The notes: generated from the sequence alone by a model not told the origin. A stretch of 64,000 nt of DNA from Blastocatellia bacterium (GCA_026985075.1 JALSQX010000093.1:23651-87650), one strand, 5' to 3'; positions 43,880 through 54,940 are shown, counted from the stretch's first letter. A program made the numbers and translations.

Positions 43880-44793
43880 TCATCGTCTCCCGGCTCTCGA
43901 CGGTCGGCGCTGATCGGGGGGCACGCAAACGCGAACCGCCTCCGGGATCGATCGGAACGTCATCGGGAGGCGCCCGATCAATTCTCCATCGGCTTGAACC
44001 CAGATCTCCTCCGAGGACTCGGCCTGCGCTTCTCGCGTCTTCAGATAGATGACGCCGCGTTGCCGGATGTGCCGGCCAAAGAAACTGCCGGGAAGATGTA
44101 CCAGCAGGTAGCGTAACTTGTTTCGCGTACGGAACGCGCAGATATCCAGCCAGACTGTATCCAGTCGGGCTTCGGGAGCCAGGCGGAGACCGCCCCCATA
44201 ATTGGGAGCATTGGCCAGAGTCGCAAAGGTCACCGGGAACTCGTTTCCATTGACGCGCAGGGTGAAGACGGGAGCTGACCATCGAGCGACGTGTTGGAGG
44301 CCAGACGCCCAGAACGCCAGCAGGCCACCGAGGCGCTTGAGCGTGGGATTGAGGTGGCGGACGATGGAGGCATCCAGTCCGATGCCGGCCATGAGGAAAA
44401 AGTATCGCCGGCCAGCCTGTCCAACGGTGATCGTTCGAGTGCGGCCGGAGACGATCATGGGGACGAGATGATCCGATGTTCGAGGCAGGCCCAGGACGCG
44501 AGCCAAAACATTCGCTGTGCCCCCCGGCCAAATGGCCAGCGGGACGTCTGAGCCCACTATCGCCTGGAGCACCTCGTTGAGCGTGCCATCGCCTCCCCTG
44601 ACGAGAATGAGTTCCGTCCCTCGAGCCAGCGCCTGTGCCGCCAACTCGGTGGCGTGGCCCGGTCCCCGAGTGATGAAACATTCGCTTTCTATGCCGTACC
44701 GGTCCAGAGCGAAGCGGACGCCATCCAGTTGAGAGGCGCGTACGCCCCAGCGACCCGAGGCGGGGTTGTGAATGATCGTCATGCGGTTGACCA

Positions 44794-44794
<1 letters not shown>
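43880..44794 (-). CDS. Diacylglycerol/lipid kinase family protein (YegS/DgkB-like)
   Basis: 304 aa. The catalytic core matches DAGK proteins: IIHNPASGR at the start (NP), LILVRGGDGTLNEVLQAIVG (GGDGTxNEV), LAIWPGGTANVLARVLGLP (GGTxN) and a C-terminal beta domain ending VQADGELIGRLPMTFRSIPE. It phosphorylates diacylglycerol or another lipid. The ATG at 44794 overlaps the guaB stop by one base (TGATG), implying translational coupling; ATG 44782 (MTIIHNPASG) is an alternative. Confidence 0.85.
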
Positions 44795-46335
<1,541 letters not shown>

Positions 46336-46452
46336 TCACATTCTCCGAGCCGAGGAACCCAAACACAGGCGCTCTCCGGTATTCCACGCGTTGTCAGCCG
46401 CCCGTTGTTGGGTTACCATTGAAGGGAGTCGACGCCCAAGAGGAGAAACGAC

Positions 46453-46914
46453 ATGGGATTGCAACAGCGCATCAACGAGGATCTCGTCACGGCGATGAAA
46501 AACAAGGACGCGCAGCGGCTGAGCACCCTGCGGATGATGAAGGCGGCGCTGAAGAATCGGCAGGTTGATCTCCAGCGCGACCTGGATGATGCCGAAGTGA
46601 TCAAGGTGTTGAAATCGCTCATCAAGCAACGGCAGGATTCCGCCGAGCAGTATCGACAGGCGGGCCGGACCGATCTCGCCCGGGCCGAGGAGGAGGAAAT
46701 CGCCATCATCAAGGAGTATCTGCCTCCGGCATTGAGCGAACAGGACATCGAGCGCGTCGTCGATGAGACCATCGCGGCGTTGGGCGCCACCTCCTTGAAA
46801 GATATGGGACCGGTCATGAAAGCGGTGATGGGTCGATTGGCGACCGCCTTGGTGGATGGCAAGCTCGTCAGTCAAATCGTGCGCTCCAAGCTTTCCCAGG
46901 GGAGGGCAGGCTGA
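46453..46914 (+). CDS. GatB/YqeY domain protein
   Basis: 153 aa, full-length YqeY: MGLQQRINEDLVTAMKNKDA, LRMMKAALKNRQVDL, LIKQRQDSAEQYRQAGR, EEEIAIIKEYLPPALSEQDI and the C-terminal VMGRLATALVDGKLVSQIVR, typical of the tRNA-binding-like tail of GatB. Its exact role is not established; it may interact with tRNA or aminoacylation. AGGAGAAACGAC precedes the ATG. The stop overlaps the start of a small membrane-protein gene. Confidence 0.9.
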   Translation: MGLQQRINEDLVTAMKNKDAQRLSTLRMMKAALKNRQVDLQRDLDDAEVIKVLKSLIKQRQDSAEQYRQAGRTDLARAEEEEIAIIKEYLPPALSEQDIERVVDETIAALGATSLKDMGPVMKAVMGRLATALVDGKLVSQIVRSKLSQGRAG

Positions 46915-47084
46915 TGTGGGGTCTGTTGAAAATCCTCACCATCGCCTTGGATATCGTGGCCATCGCCGATGTCCTTTCCCGATATCGCGATTGGGGCACC
47001 CGTCTGATCCTCATCATCATGATCCTCGCCGTGCCGATCGTCGGTGCGGGATTGTATCTCCTCGTCTTTCGGCCACGAGAATAG
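46914..47084 (+). CDS. Small two-helix membrane protein (PLDc_N-like)
   Basis: A 56-aa protein, MWGLLKILTIALDIVAIADV ... WGTRLILIIMILAVPIVGAG ... LVFRPRE. It has two membrane helices around a short charged loop (LSRYRDWGT), resembling the N-terminal membrane pair of cardiolipin-synthase-like proteins (PLDc_N). Its ATG overlaps the YqeY stop (TGATG), so it is translationally coupled. Role unknown. Confidence 0.7.
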   Translation: MWGLLKILTIALDIVAIADVLSRYRDWGTRLILIIMILAVPIVGAGLYLLVFRPRE

Positions 47085-47148
47085 GCGGTCGTCCAGTCTC
47101 CAAGGCCTCGGCATGCTCTTCTAACAGGGAGTCTTCCATCGAGGGCCT

Positions 47149-47610
47149 TCACGGTCCGTCTGGCGATGTGTGGACAGATGGTTTCTTCTTTTTCGGGGAT
47201 GGCGTCGTCTTGGGCGTTGGTCCTAAGGAGAGGCCCAATCGATGAAGAGCATGGGCCGTGGGATAGCCCGTCACTTCAAGGCCTTCGGCGGCCTGGAAGG
47301 CTTTCATCGCTTCGACCGTCGCTCGATCATACACGCCGGTCGCCTTCTTCAGAAAACCGCGTTCGATCAAGGCGCGTTGAATCTCCAAGACGCGGGCCCG
47401 CGGAATGCGCGATCCCGGACGAAGGGAAGCGCGCCGACGATGTCGGCGTCGATACCTTCGATGACGCCGTCGGGACCGTTTCCGCTTCTGAGCCAGGACG
47501 GATGAGTCGGTGAGGATGTTTTGTCCGAGATCGGGCAGCGTCACATCGACGGCGACCATGCCCAATAGGAGAAGACAGAGGCAGACTCGTCGCATCCACT
47601 GTTTCATCAT
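47149..47610 (-). CDS. Exported peptidoglycan-binding-domain protein
   Basis: 153 aa. The signal peptide (RRVCLCLLLLGMVAVDV) is followed at residues about 42-61 by a run of 20 mostly Arg/Lys/His residues. A PG_binding_1 domain comes next (VLEIQRALIERGFLKKATGV ... ATVEAMKAFQAAEGLEVTGY). A Pro/Lys/Thr-rich tail ends the chain. The basic patch could bind teichoic-like polymers, LPS or nucleic acid; this is not known. It lies 8 bp behind the HtrA protease gene and is probably cotranscribed. Confidence 0.78.
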   Translation of the reverse strand: MMKQWMRRVCLCLLLLGMVAVDVTLPDLGQNILTDSSVLAQKRKRSRRRHRRYRRRHRRRASLRPGSRIPRARVLEIQRALIERGFLKKATGVYDRATVEAMKAFQAAEGLEVTGYPTAHALHRLGLSLGPTPKTTPSPKKKKPSVHTSPDGP

Positions 47611-47618
47611 CGTTCGCT

Positions 47619-49172
47619 CTACGGAATGACCAGAGAGAGAACGGCGCGACCTGGACGATTCAAGCGACGCCGCGGACCGATGACCTCAAAGACCACATCA
47701 TCTCCGGTCTGGAGAGTGTCCAGCATCGCTTCCAGTTGCTGGACGGTGGTGATCGGACGGCGATTATAGCGGAGGATGACATCTTGAGGGCGGAGGCCCA
47801 ACTCTTCGGCGAGGCTGCCCTCTTCCACTTCGGCGACCATCGCTCCTTGCGACCCGTCAAGGTGAAGAGCCTCGGCCAGCTCGGAGGAAACCGGCTTCAA
47901 CGTGACACCTAACTCCACGTGATGTTGACGAGGGGGGAGGAGTTCCTGATGAACCATATCCTCGGCGGGAAGCGTTCGCGGCGTCGCCGCGCTCGGCCGC
48001 GCTCCAATGGTGACGGGAATGGTCACTTCCCGGCCATCGCGCATGATCTTCAGTTGAACAGTACGTCCAACTTTGGTCGAAGCAACCAATCGGGTCAGAT
48101 GCCGCTGGTTGCGCACGCGGTGACCATCATACTCGATGATGATGTCCGCGCTGCGAAGTCCAGCGCGGGCCGCCGGCGTATCTTCTCCGACCACGTCATG
48201 GATGAGCGCCCCTCGCGGTTCATCCAGGCCATACACCCGGGCGACTTCTGGTTTCACTTCGTCCAGGAGAATGCCCAGAAAGCCACGCTCGACTTTGCCT
48301 CGGGTGATGAGATCATTATACACCTGGACGACCATCGAGCTGGGGATGGCGAATCCCACGCCACTGGAGACGCCCGATCGCGTCGAGATTTGCGTGGTGA
48401 TGCCCACCACTTCGCCCCTCAGGTTGACCAGAGGACCGCCCGAGTTTCCCGGATTGATGGCGGCGTCCGTTTGAAGAAATTGATGAAAGTTCGCATAAGG
48501 ACCATCAGTCATGCGATCCTTGGCGCTGATGATGCCCGCGGTGACCGTTTGTGCCAGACCAAACGGACTGCCGATGGCCAGTACCCATTCGCCTACCCGT
48601 AGCGCGTCGGAGTCGCCGAATGTGGCATAGGGGAATGGGCGGGCGTCATCGATCTTGAGGACGGCGAGATCCGTCTCCTCATCGACGCCGACGACGCGAG
48701 GTGTGAACGTCCGTCGATCGTAAAGGCGGACGCGAATCATGGTCGCTTGATCGATGACGTGATGGTTGGTGAGGATGTATCCTGTCGGATCAACGAGAAC
48801 GCCCGCCCCCGCTCCGCGCCGCCGATTGGGCTGATGAAAGAAATCGAACAGATCGGACCCCGCCGTCGCCGGTTCCGAAGCCGTCTCAATATGCACGACG
48901 GCCGGTTCGACCCTGGCGGCGACCTGAGCGAAGGCCTCCGAGAGAGCCAAAGCCGTCGAGATCATCGGGGATGGAGATTCCGAGACATGGTTGATCTGGA
49001 TCGTGTGGTGGGTGCGCTCCTGCCGAGCCGACGCGCCGCCAGAGAGGATCATGCCGATGCCAATGCCGATGAATACGGCGACCGCCAGCAGGGCGCTGAT
49101 CACTACGCGTTGACGGAAGGGAGTGGGGCTGGCCGATGATGAGCTCATGTCCATCAGTGGGATTCTCTTCAT
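47619..49172 (-). CDS. Do-like periplasmic serine protease (HtrA/DegP family)
   Basis: 517 aa. An N-terminal membrane anchor (VVISALLAVAVFIGIGIGMI) leads to the trypsin-like domain with the triad: His in YILTNHHVIDQA, Asp in EETDLAVLKIDD and Ser in INPGNSGGPLVNLRGEVVG. Two PDZ domains follow (VERGFLGILLDEVKPEVARV ... VGEDTPAARAGLRSADIIIE; then QHHVELGVTLKPVSSELAEA ... LAEELGLRPQDVILRYNRRP). It degrades or refolds misfolded envelope proteins. GGAGG lies 9 nt before the ATG. The peptidoglycan-binding gene follows 8 bp downstream. Confidence 0.93.
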   Translation of the reverse strand: MKRIPLMDMSSSSASPTPFRQRVVISALLAVAVFIGIGIGMILSGGASARQERTHHTIQINHVSESPSPMISTALALSEAFAQVAARVEPAVVHIETASEPATAGSDLFDFFHQPNRRRGAGAGVLVDPTGYILTNHHVIDQATMIRVRLYDRRTFTPRVVGVDEETDLAVLKIDDARPFPYATFGDSDALRVGEWVLAIGSPFGLAQTVTAGIISAKDRMTDGPYANFHQFLQTDAAINPGNSGGPLVNLRGEVVGITTQISTRSGVSSGVGFAIPSSMVVQVYNDLITRGKVERGFLGILLDEVKPEVARVYGLDEPRGALIHDVVGEDTPAARAGLRSADIIIEYDGHRVRNQRHLTRLVASTKVGRTVQLKIMRDGREVTIPVTIGARPSAATPRTLPAEDMVHQELLPPRQHHVELGVTLKPVSSELAEALHLDGSQGAMVAEVEEGSLAEELGLRPQDVILRYNRRPITTVQQLEAMLDTLQTGDDVVFEVIGPRRRLNRPGRAVLSLVIP

Positions 49173-49280
49173 GATTCGCGTCCTCCAACAGTGTCTCTCC
49201 GTTCATCACTCGTCATGGATTATAGCAAATTTGCCTCTCCGAGAACACTCAAAGAGTATCCCTGAACGCAGATGGATGCT

Positions 49281-50237
49281 TCACGGTCGCAGGAGCACTT
49301 TCAAAGCGCCCGGCCGCTGTGCCTCACTGAATGCCTGCACGCCTGCCTCCAATGGCCATATATCAGAGACGAGATCGACGACCTCAACCTGACCGGTGGT
49401 CAGCAGCTCCAGGGCGCGGGGGAAGCGCCCACACCGTGAGCCGAGCATGGTGATTTCGCCGACCACGAGCGGGGTGAGATCGAGCATTTGTTGGCCGTGA
49501 TGCGTGGATTTCAACACGATGCGCCCGCGCGGCCGCACCAGGCGCAGTGCCAGCTCCAGCCCGGTGGGAGAGCCCGTGGCTTCGATGACGCAGTCTGTGT
49601 GCTGTGGCGGGAGGCGCGAGGCCTCATCGAGGGAGAGCGTGTGAAGGCCCCTCCGACGCGCGATGGCCAGTTTGTGCTCGTGTTTGCCAATGAGCGTCGG
49701 CTGACACCCGGTGAGGCGAACGACCTGAGCGATGAGCAATCCCAGCTTTCCATCGCCGAGGATGACGACCTGATCTTCGGGTTCGATGGTGATCTGTTCG
49801 AGAATTTCGGCGGCCGCGGCCAGCGGTTCGGTGAATACGGCCACTTCGTCGGCGAGCGTCTCCGGGATGGGGAAGAGATTCTCGGCGGGCAACGACAGGA
49901 ACTCGGCAAACGCGCCGTCGCGACCACGGATGCCCAGCGTCGTTCGCGACGGGCAATGTCGCGGGTCGCTTCGCCGGCACCAGGCGCAGTGGCCACACCC
50001 GACATTGATCTCGCCCACCACGCGACGACCAATCAACTGAGGATTTAAGGAAGCTTCCACTACGCCAACGAACTCGTGGCCGAGAATCCCACGAAATCCG
50101 GCATATCCGCGCGTGATCTCAATGTCCGTGCGACAGATGCCCGCGAGCAGGACGCGGACCAGGGATTCGCCCTCGCGCCGTGGACGGGGAGCATCGGTGA
50201 CGAATCGAAGCTGACCATCGAATCTCAAGGCTCGCAT
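49281..50237 (-). CDS. Zinc-dependent alcohol dehydrogenase-like (MDR) protein
   Basis: About 318 aa. Medium-chain dehydrogenase/reductase features: catalytic-zinc Cys in LAGICRTDIEITRGYAG, GILGHEFVGVVE (GHE), and the structural-zinc loop CGHCAWCRRSDPRHC with four Cys. The NAD(P)-binding fold is VVILGDGKLGLLIAQVVRLT. The normal GxGxxG is GDGKLG, a slight deviation. The substrate alcohol or sugar is unknown. The ATG at 50237 is chosen (MRALRFDGQLRFVTD), with GGAG just upstream; the in-frame GTG at 50264 overlaps the aminotransferase end. The gene lies 23 bp behind the aminotransferase gene. Confidence 0.82.
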   Translation of the reverse strand: MRALRFDGQLRFVTDAPRPRREGESLVRVLLAGICRTDIEITRGYAGFRGILGHEFVGVVEASLNPQLIGRRVVGEINVGCGHCAWCRRSDPRHCPSRTTLGIRGRDGAFAEFLSLPAENLFPIPETLADEVAVFTEPLAAAAEILEQITIEPEDQVVILGDGKLGLLIAQVVRLTGCQPTLIGKHEHKLAIARRRGLHTLSLDEASRLPPQHTDCVIEATGSPTGLELALRLVRPRGRIVLKSTHHGQQMLDLTPLVVGEITMLGSRCGRFPRALELLTTGQVEVVDLVSDIWPLEAGVQAFSEAQRPGALKVLLRP

Positions 50238-50260
50238 GGCTCCAAGTGGAGAAGGGAACC

Positions 50261-51436
50261 TCACGCATTCAATCGGCGCAGTCGGTTGGCCGCTTCTTGG
50301 AGCGTTTCCACTTTCTTACTGAACGAGAATCGAACCTGTCGGCGTCCCTTCTCTGGATGTTGATAGAAGCTGCTGCCGGGAACCACGGCGACGCCGATCT
50401 CTTTGACGAGGTACTCGGCGAACGCCACGTCATCGGGGAATCCAAACTCATCAATTTCCGTGATGATATAATAGGCGCCGCGAGGTCGATACGGTCTGAA
50501 TCCCGTCTCGATCAGTGCGCGCCAGAGTACTTCGCGCCGTTCGGCATACTGAGCCGCCAGCTCGCGATAATAGCTGGGCGGCATGCGCATGGCCACGGCG
50601 CCTGCTTCCTGAAGGGGCGCCGCCGCTCCCACGGTGAGGAAATCATGAACCTTGCGGATGGCCGATGTGATCTCCCAGGGAGCGATGGCATACCCGACCC
50701 GCCAGCCAGTGACACTGTATGTTTTCGATAAGCCATTGATGGTCACCGTGCGCTCTCGCATTCCCGGCAGGGTCGCTATAGCCACATGTTCGGCACCGTC
50801 GTAGAGGATGTGTTCGTAGATTTCGTCGGTGATGGCAATGGCATCCCAGCGTATGCACAAGTCGGCGATGAATTCCAATTCTTGTCGAGTGAACACCTTC
50901 CCCGTCGGGTTATTGGGTGTGTTGAGGATGATGGCTTTGGTGCGCCGGTTGAACGCCGCTTTGAGTTCGTCGGGATCGAACGTCCAGTCTGGAGGGTGCA
51001 GGGTGACGAAACGGGGCGTCGCTCCCGAGAGAATGGCATCGGGGCCATAATTCTCGTAGAAGGGTTCGAAGATGATCACCTCGTCGCCGGGGTTGATGAC
51101 CGCCATCATGGCCGCGATCATCGCTTCAGTCGATCCACAGGTGACGGTGATCTCCGTCTCTGGATCGATCTCCAATCCCAGATACCATTTCACCTTTTCG
51201 GCCAGCGCGTCGCGAAACGACTTGGCTCCCCAGGTGATGGCATATTGGTTAATGTCCGCAGCGATGGCCTCCATGGCCGCCCGCTTGATCTCCGCCGGGG
51301 CGGGGAAGTCGGGAAAGCCTTGAGCGAGGTTGATCGCCTGGTAGCGATGGGCCAGGCGCGTCATTTCGCGGATGACGGACTCGGTGAAATGGTCCGCCTT
51401 ATGCGAAGTGAGTTTCTTGGTGCGAGATCGATGCAT
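50261..51436 (-). CDS. PLP-dependent aminotransferase, class I/II
   Basis: 391 aa. NLAQGFPDFPAP at the substrate-entry loop, TVTCGSTEAMIAAMMAVINP, IILNTPNNPTGKVFTRQEL (Asn of the NPTG motif) and ITDEIYEHILYDG (Asp-x-x-Tyr) are present. TINGLSKTYSVTGWRVGYA carries the Schiff-base Lys in the SKT context. The C-terminal VRFSFSKKVETLQEA has the carboxylate-binding Arg. NLAQGFPDF and the overall sequence resemble the kynurenine/methionine-aminotransferase-like subgroup; the exact donor is not predictable. Probable operon with the downstream dehydrogenase. Confidence 0.9.
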   Translation of the reverse strand: MHRSRTKKLTSHKADHFTESVIREMTRLAHRYQAINLAQGFPDFPAPAEIKRAAMEAIAADINQYAITWGAKSFRDALAEKVKWYLGLEIDPETEITVTCGSTEAMIAAMMAVINPGDEVIIFEPFYENYGPDAILSGATPRFVTLHPPDWTFDPDELKAAFNRRTKAIILNTPNNPTGKVFTRQELEFIADLCIRWDAIAITDEIYEHILYDGAEHVAIATLPGMRERTVTINGLSKTYSVTGWRVGYAIAPWEITSAIRKVHDFLTVGAAAPLQEAGAVAMRMPPSYYRELAAQYAERREVLWRALIETGFRPYRPRGAYYIITEIDEFGFPDDVAFAEYLVKEIGVAVVPGSSFYQHPEKGRRQVRFSFSKKVETLQEAANRLRRLNA

Positions 51437-51761
51437 GAGTCTCTCCGCTACCGATCATCGTGTCGGCCGGTCGGTGAATGAGCTAGTGTAGCAAAAAGTG
51501 AGAACGAAACGGAAGACCCCATTGTGGTCGCTGACGCGCCAACCCGGGAAGCTACAGAGGAACGATCACCGAAAGGCTTGAAGCCCCGTACTTCAGGAAG
51601 CGGGTCCCTCATCATCATGACATTTGAAGCGGCACGTCCCTTGGAGCGACGATGTTTCTCTTCATCCGCGCTGATCGCACCATGGCATTGTCGGTTGATC
51701 GGAGTGCCCATTGACACGAGGCTCTTCCGCTCGGTCTCTTCGGGCCGGTCGATGTTGGCGG
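51437..51761. other. Intergenic region, nothing recognised
   Basis: About 325 bp between two minus-strand genes, with no supported coding frame. It should hold the promoter of the aminotransferase gene and the end of the TPR/lytic transglycosylase unit; I cannot assign either. Confidence 0.45.
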
Positions 51762-52823
51762 TCATCGGTCATCGTTCATCTCGGCGCGTAACTGGTTGAC
51801 CAGGGATTGAATCGCCGGTGCGAGATCGCTCTGTGGAGCGAGGTTCAGGTAAGTTTGGAAAGCGGCGATGGCTTCTCTGAGCGCCTCGATGCGGAGGAGC
51901 ATATTCCCCAGCAGGTTGTAAAGGATAGGCTCGGCATCTCCGTTCTGCGCGATGGCCAGGCGCATATGGACGATGGCTTGTTCCGGCTCATCCATATCAT
52001 CGAGCACCAGAGCCAATCCAGCATGGGCTTCGGGCGAGAGATTCTTCGCTTGCTGCAACGCGCGCCGGTAGGCCGAGAGCGCCTCTTCGTAGAGCCCCTG
52101 ACCATGGAGCGCCCGCCCGAGCACGGTATAGCCCTCGGGATAGACGCCACGACGCTCGCCGATCGCCGCCTCGGCGTGAGCCCGAGCTTCATCGTATTGG
52201 TGAAGGGCCAGGAACGAGCGGGCCAATCCCACGTGAGCTTCGGGGAACGGCGTCCGCCGTTGGAGCGCCAGACGGTACCAGGAGAGCGATGCTTGGTATT
52301 TTTTCTCCTCGCGCAACTGTTCGCCCCGTTGATAGGCCAGCTCGGCAGGATCGCCGGTGGGACGCAGGGTGATCCGAAGGCGGCGATATTCTCCGGGGGC
52401 CAATCGTAGATCCAGGCGATGTTCGCACGCCCCCAGCTTGCGCGCCCGCAGGCGATAACGGCCCGGTGGTAGATCGGTGATCACCAGATTCCCCCGATGA
52501 TCCGTTCTCCCGCGGAAAGCCCCGTTCAAATAAATGGAGACCTCCGATGGACTCGTTTGAATGTGCAGGTGCGCCCGTTGGTGCCCCCGGCCCCGATCAG
52601 CATGATCCCGTGCGGGGGAGGGTGTGGGCGCATCGGAGACAGCGGGAGGAGATGGAATCCGATGACCGTTGGCCGCGTCCGCGCCGCCAAGAAGCAGGAG
52701 ACCGACTAAAGTGAGGCTGAGGAGTCGCCCTCCTCGCCATAGAGGCGGCGGTAGTGAGCCGCGTTGCGAATCACAGCCTTGACGTAGAATCGCGTTTCGG
52801 CCAAGGGAATGCGCTCGATCCAT
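51762..52823 (-). CDS. Exported PEGA/TPR-repeat protein
   Basis: 353 aa. A signal-like segment (LLSLTLVGLLLLGGADA) begins only at about residue 34 if ATG 52823 is used. A PEGA-type domain follows (VSIYLNGAFRGRTDHRGNLV ... LPPGRYRLRARKLG), as found in surface or S-layer-linked proteins. TPR-like repeats then run to the end (YQASLSWYRLALQRRTPFPE, LYEEALSAYRRALQQAKNLS). The start overlaps the end of the lytic transglycosylase gene by 118 nt; a non-ATG start nearer the signal peptide is possible. Role unknown, perhaps a cell-wall associated scaffold. Confidence 0.68.
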   Translation of the reverse strand: MDRAHSLGRNAILRQGCDSQRGSLPPPLWRGGRLLSLTLVGLLLLGGADAANGHRIPSPPAVSDAPTPSPARDHADRGRGHQRAHLHIQTSPSEVSIYLNGAFRGRTDHRGNLVITDLPPGRYRLRARKLGACEHRLDLRLAPGEYRRLRITLRPTGDPAELAYQRGEQLREEKKYQASLSWYRLALQRRTPFPEAHVGLARSFLALHQYDEARAHAEAAIGERRGVYPEGYTVLGRALHGQGLYEEALSAYRRALQQAKNLSPEAHAGLALVLDDMDEPEQAIVHMRLAIAQNGDAEPILYNLLGNMLLRIEALREAIAAFQTYLNLAPQSDLAPAIQSLVNQLRAEMNDDR

Positions 52824-54940
52824 TCGTCAATCTCCAGATGTGGATACTGGTGAAGCCACTGAGCCACGCGCGTGGGACCGGCGTTGTAGGCGGCCAGTGC
52901 ATACTCGATCTTTCCGAACCGCTCCACCATCTGAGCGAAATAGAGCGTGCCCAACCGGATGTTCAACTCTGGGTCGTACAGGCGTCGAATCGAGACGCGA
53001 CGCAATCCATAATGCCGGGCGACGCGCCGTCCGGTGGAGGGGATCAACTGCATGAGTCCCCGGGCTCCCGCCCTGGAGCGCGCCTGTTCATCGAACGCTG
53101 ACTCCTGGCGAATGAGGCCAGCGATCAAATAGGGGTCCAACCGGTGATGCTCCGCTTCCCGGCGAATGATTTCCCAGTAAGCCAGGGGGAAGAGCAGCCG
53201 TTCGACTTCGGGAGAAACGCCCTCTCCCTGATAGAGGGTGTACTCGGGATGAACGCGGCGCAGGATGCGGATGGCCGTCAAGTAATGTCCCTGACGGTGA
53301 TGGAGCCGCGCCAGTTCCAGGCTCACCGCGCGCGATCGGGGGGCTCGCTTCCAGGCGACGGTCAATTCCTTCAGGGCGAGATCATCCAGACCGATGAGCC
53401 TCAGCTCTCGAGCCCGTTGGACATGATCCACTGCGGCCTCGGTCAGACTCTCTGGTGGTGGCTGGGCCGGTTTGATGTTGGCCAGCGCCCGACCAAGTGG
53501 CGATCGAGGATCGGGCACGATGGGTTTCACTGCAGGGTGTTGAGTCCGAAGACGCTCGATGCGAGCCAGGGCGAACTGGCCATACATGGTGTAGCGATAG
53601 CGAATGAGCAGGCGTTCGAAAAGGGCCAGCGCCCGATCCCACTGCCCTCGGCGTTCCTCGGCGCGCGCCGCCCAATAGAGAGCTGGGCCGGCGTAGCGGG
53701 TGTTCGGATAACGGACGAGGGAGTTGATGAGCACCGTAGCCGCCTCCTCATAGCGCCGACGAAAATACGCCGCCATGCCCACCCGATAAGCCGCTTCCGG
53801 AGCATACGAGCTGGCCGGTTGGAGAGCGAGGAGTTGACGAAAGACCTTGATGGCCAGGGCGTCCCGGTTATGGCGCAAAAAGTATCGGCCCCGCGATCGC
53901 AGGGTAGCGGCAGCCCAGGAGCTGTGAGGGAATCGCTTCACCAATGTTTCGCTGACGTTGATGAACGCGGCTTCCAGTCCCCTTCGACGATAACCCTCGG
54001 CCAGGTAATAGAGCCGTTCCGCTTCCAACGAGGCCGTGAGTTTCAGCGTCTTGAGGACGTTGACCGCCTGACGTAATGCTCGGGTGTGGTAGAGCGAGAT
54101 GCCATAATGAAGCTGTACCTCTCCATCTTTGGCCGATTGGGGATAGGCGCGAAGGATGTTAGTATGGAGTTGTATGACATCCGTGTAGGCCTGAGCTTCA
54201 TAAAGGGCCTCGACTCGTTTTCGCAATCGCCGGTAAGGAAGCGTGACGCGGCCTTTGACGAGCACGCCAGCGGCCTGAAGCGCCCGTTCGGCCTCTATAG
54301 CTTCGCGGCTTGGTGGAAGATCCAGATAGATCTCCTCGTAAATGTTCAACGCTGTCCGATGATGACCCTGCTTCTCGTAGAGTCGGGCCAGTCGCAACAG
54401 AGCTTGTGGATCTTTGCGCTCGGCGAGGAAGGCCAATCGGGACGTGGCGCGATCGATTTTCCCTTGCTCGGCGGCCAATTCTGCCGCGCGGAAGAGGGCG
54501 TTCCGAGCATAGATGGAGTCGGGATAGCGTTCGGCGAGCCGAGCGAATGCGGCTTCGGCAGCCCTCAACCGTCCCAGTCGAGCGAGCGAATCAGCGAGCA
54601 TGAACAGAGCATGGTCGCCGACACGAAGCCGTTGTTGGAGTTGATCGGCCGAGAGCCATCGGATGGCGGCCTCGTATCTCTGGGCCTCGTATTCGATGAC
54701 TCCACGCAGGAAGTGAGCCAATGCGGCAGCGCGCGTGTTGGGGTATTGAGATTCGATCTGCTGGAGCTGATCTGCCGAGGGGCGCGAGTGGTGTTCGGTG
54801 AGGGCGCGAAGCGATGCCAGCCCGGCCTCCTCCTGGACATTGGCATTCATCCCCTCGCCGATCGACGCCAGCAGAACCATGAGCGCGATGAGGACGGGCA
54901 GGCGAAAACGACCTCGTTGTGGATGCCACTTCCTCCACAT
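52706..54940 (-). CDS. Soluble lytic murein transglycosylase (Slt70-like)
   Basis: About 744 aa. A membrane/signal segment (RLPVLIALMVLLASIGEG) is followed by a long superhelical TPR-like domain. The C-terminal SLT domain contains LIAGLIRQESAFDEQARSRA (catalytic Glu in ESAFD), GARGLMQLIPSTGRRVARHY, NIRLGTLYFAQMVERFG and ALAAYNAGPTRVAQWL. It cleaves the MurNAc-GlcNAc bond of peptidoglycan to form 1,6-anhydro-MurNAc. The start at 54940 (MWRKWHPQRGRF) fits a signal peptide but has no clear ribosome site; ATG 55003 would extend it. The 3' end overlaps the PEGA/TPR gene. Confidence 0.88.
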   Translation of the reverse strand: MWRKWHPQRGRFRLPVLIALMVLLASIGEGMNANVQEEAGLASLRALTEHHSRPSADQLQQIESQYPNTRAAALAHFLRGVIEYEAQRYEAAIRWLSADQLQQRLRVGDHALFMLADSLARLGRLRAAEAAFARLAERYPDSIYARNALFRAAELAAEQGKIDRATSRLAFLAERKDPQALLRLARLYEKQGHHRTALNIYEEIYLDLPPSREAIEAERALQAAGVLVKGRVTLPYRRLRKRVEALYEAQAYTDVIQLHTNILRAYPQSAKDGEVQLHYGISLYHTRALRQAVNVLKTLKLTASLEAERLYYLAEGYRRRGLEAAFINVSETLVKRFPHSSWAAATLRSRGRYFLRHNRDALAIKVFRQLLALQPASSYAPEAAYRVGMAAYFRRRYEEAATVLINSLVRYPNTRYAGPALYWAARAEERRGQWDRALALFERLLIRYRYTMYGQFALARIERLRTQHPAVKPIVPDPRSPLGRALANIKPAQPPPESLTEAAVDHVQRARELRLIGLDDLALKELTVAWKRAPRSRAVSLELARLHHRQGHYLTAIRILRRVHPEYTLYQGEGVSPEVERLLFPLAYWEIIRREAEHHRLDPYLIAGLIRQESAFDEQARSRAGARGLMQLIPSTGRRVARHYGLRRVSIRRLYDPELNIRLGTLYFAQMVERFGKIEYALAAYNAGPTRVAQWLHQYPHLEIDEWIERIPLAETRFYVKAVIRNAAHYRRLYGEEGDSSASL

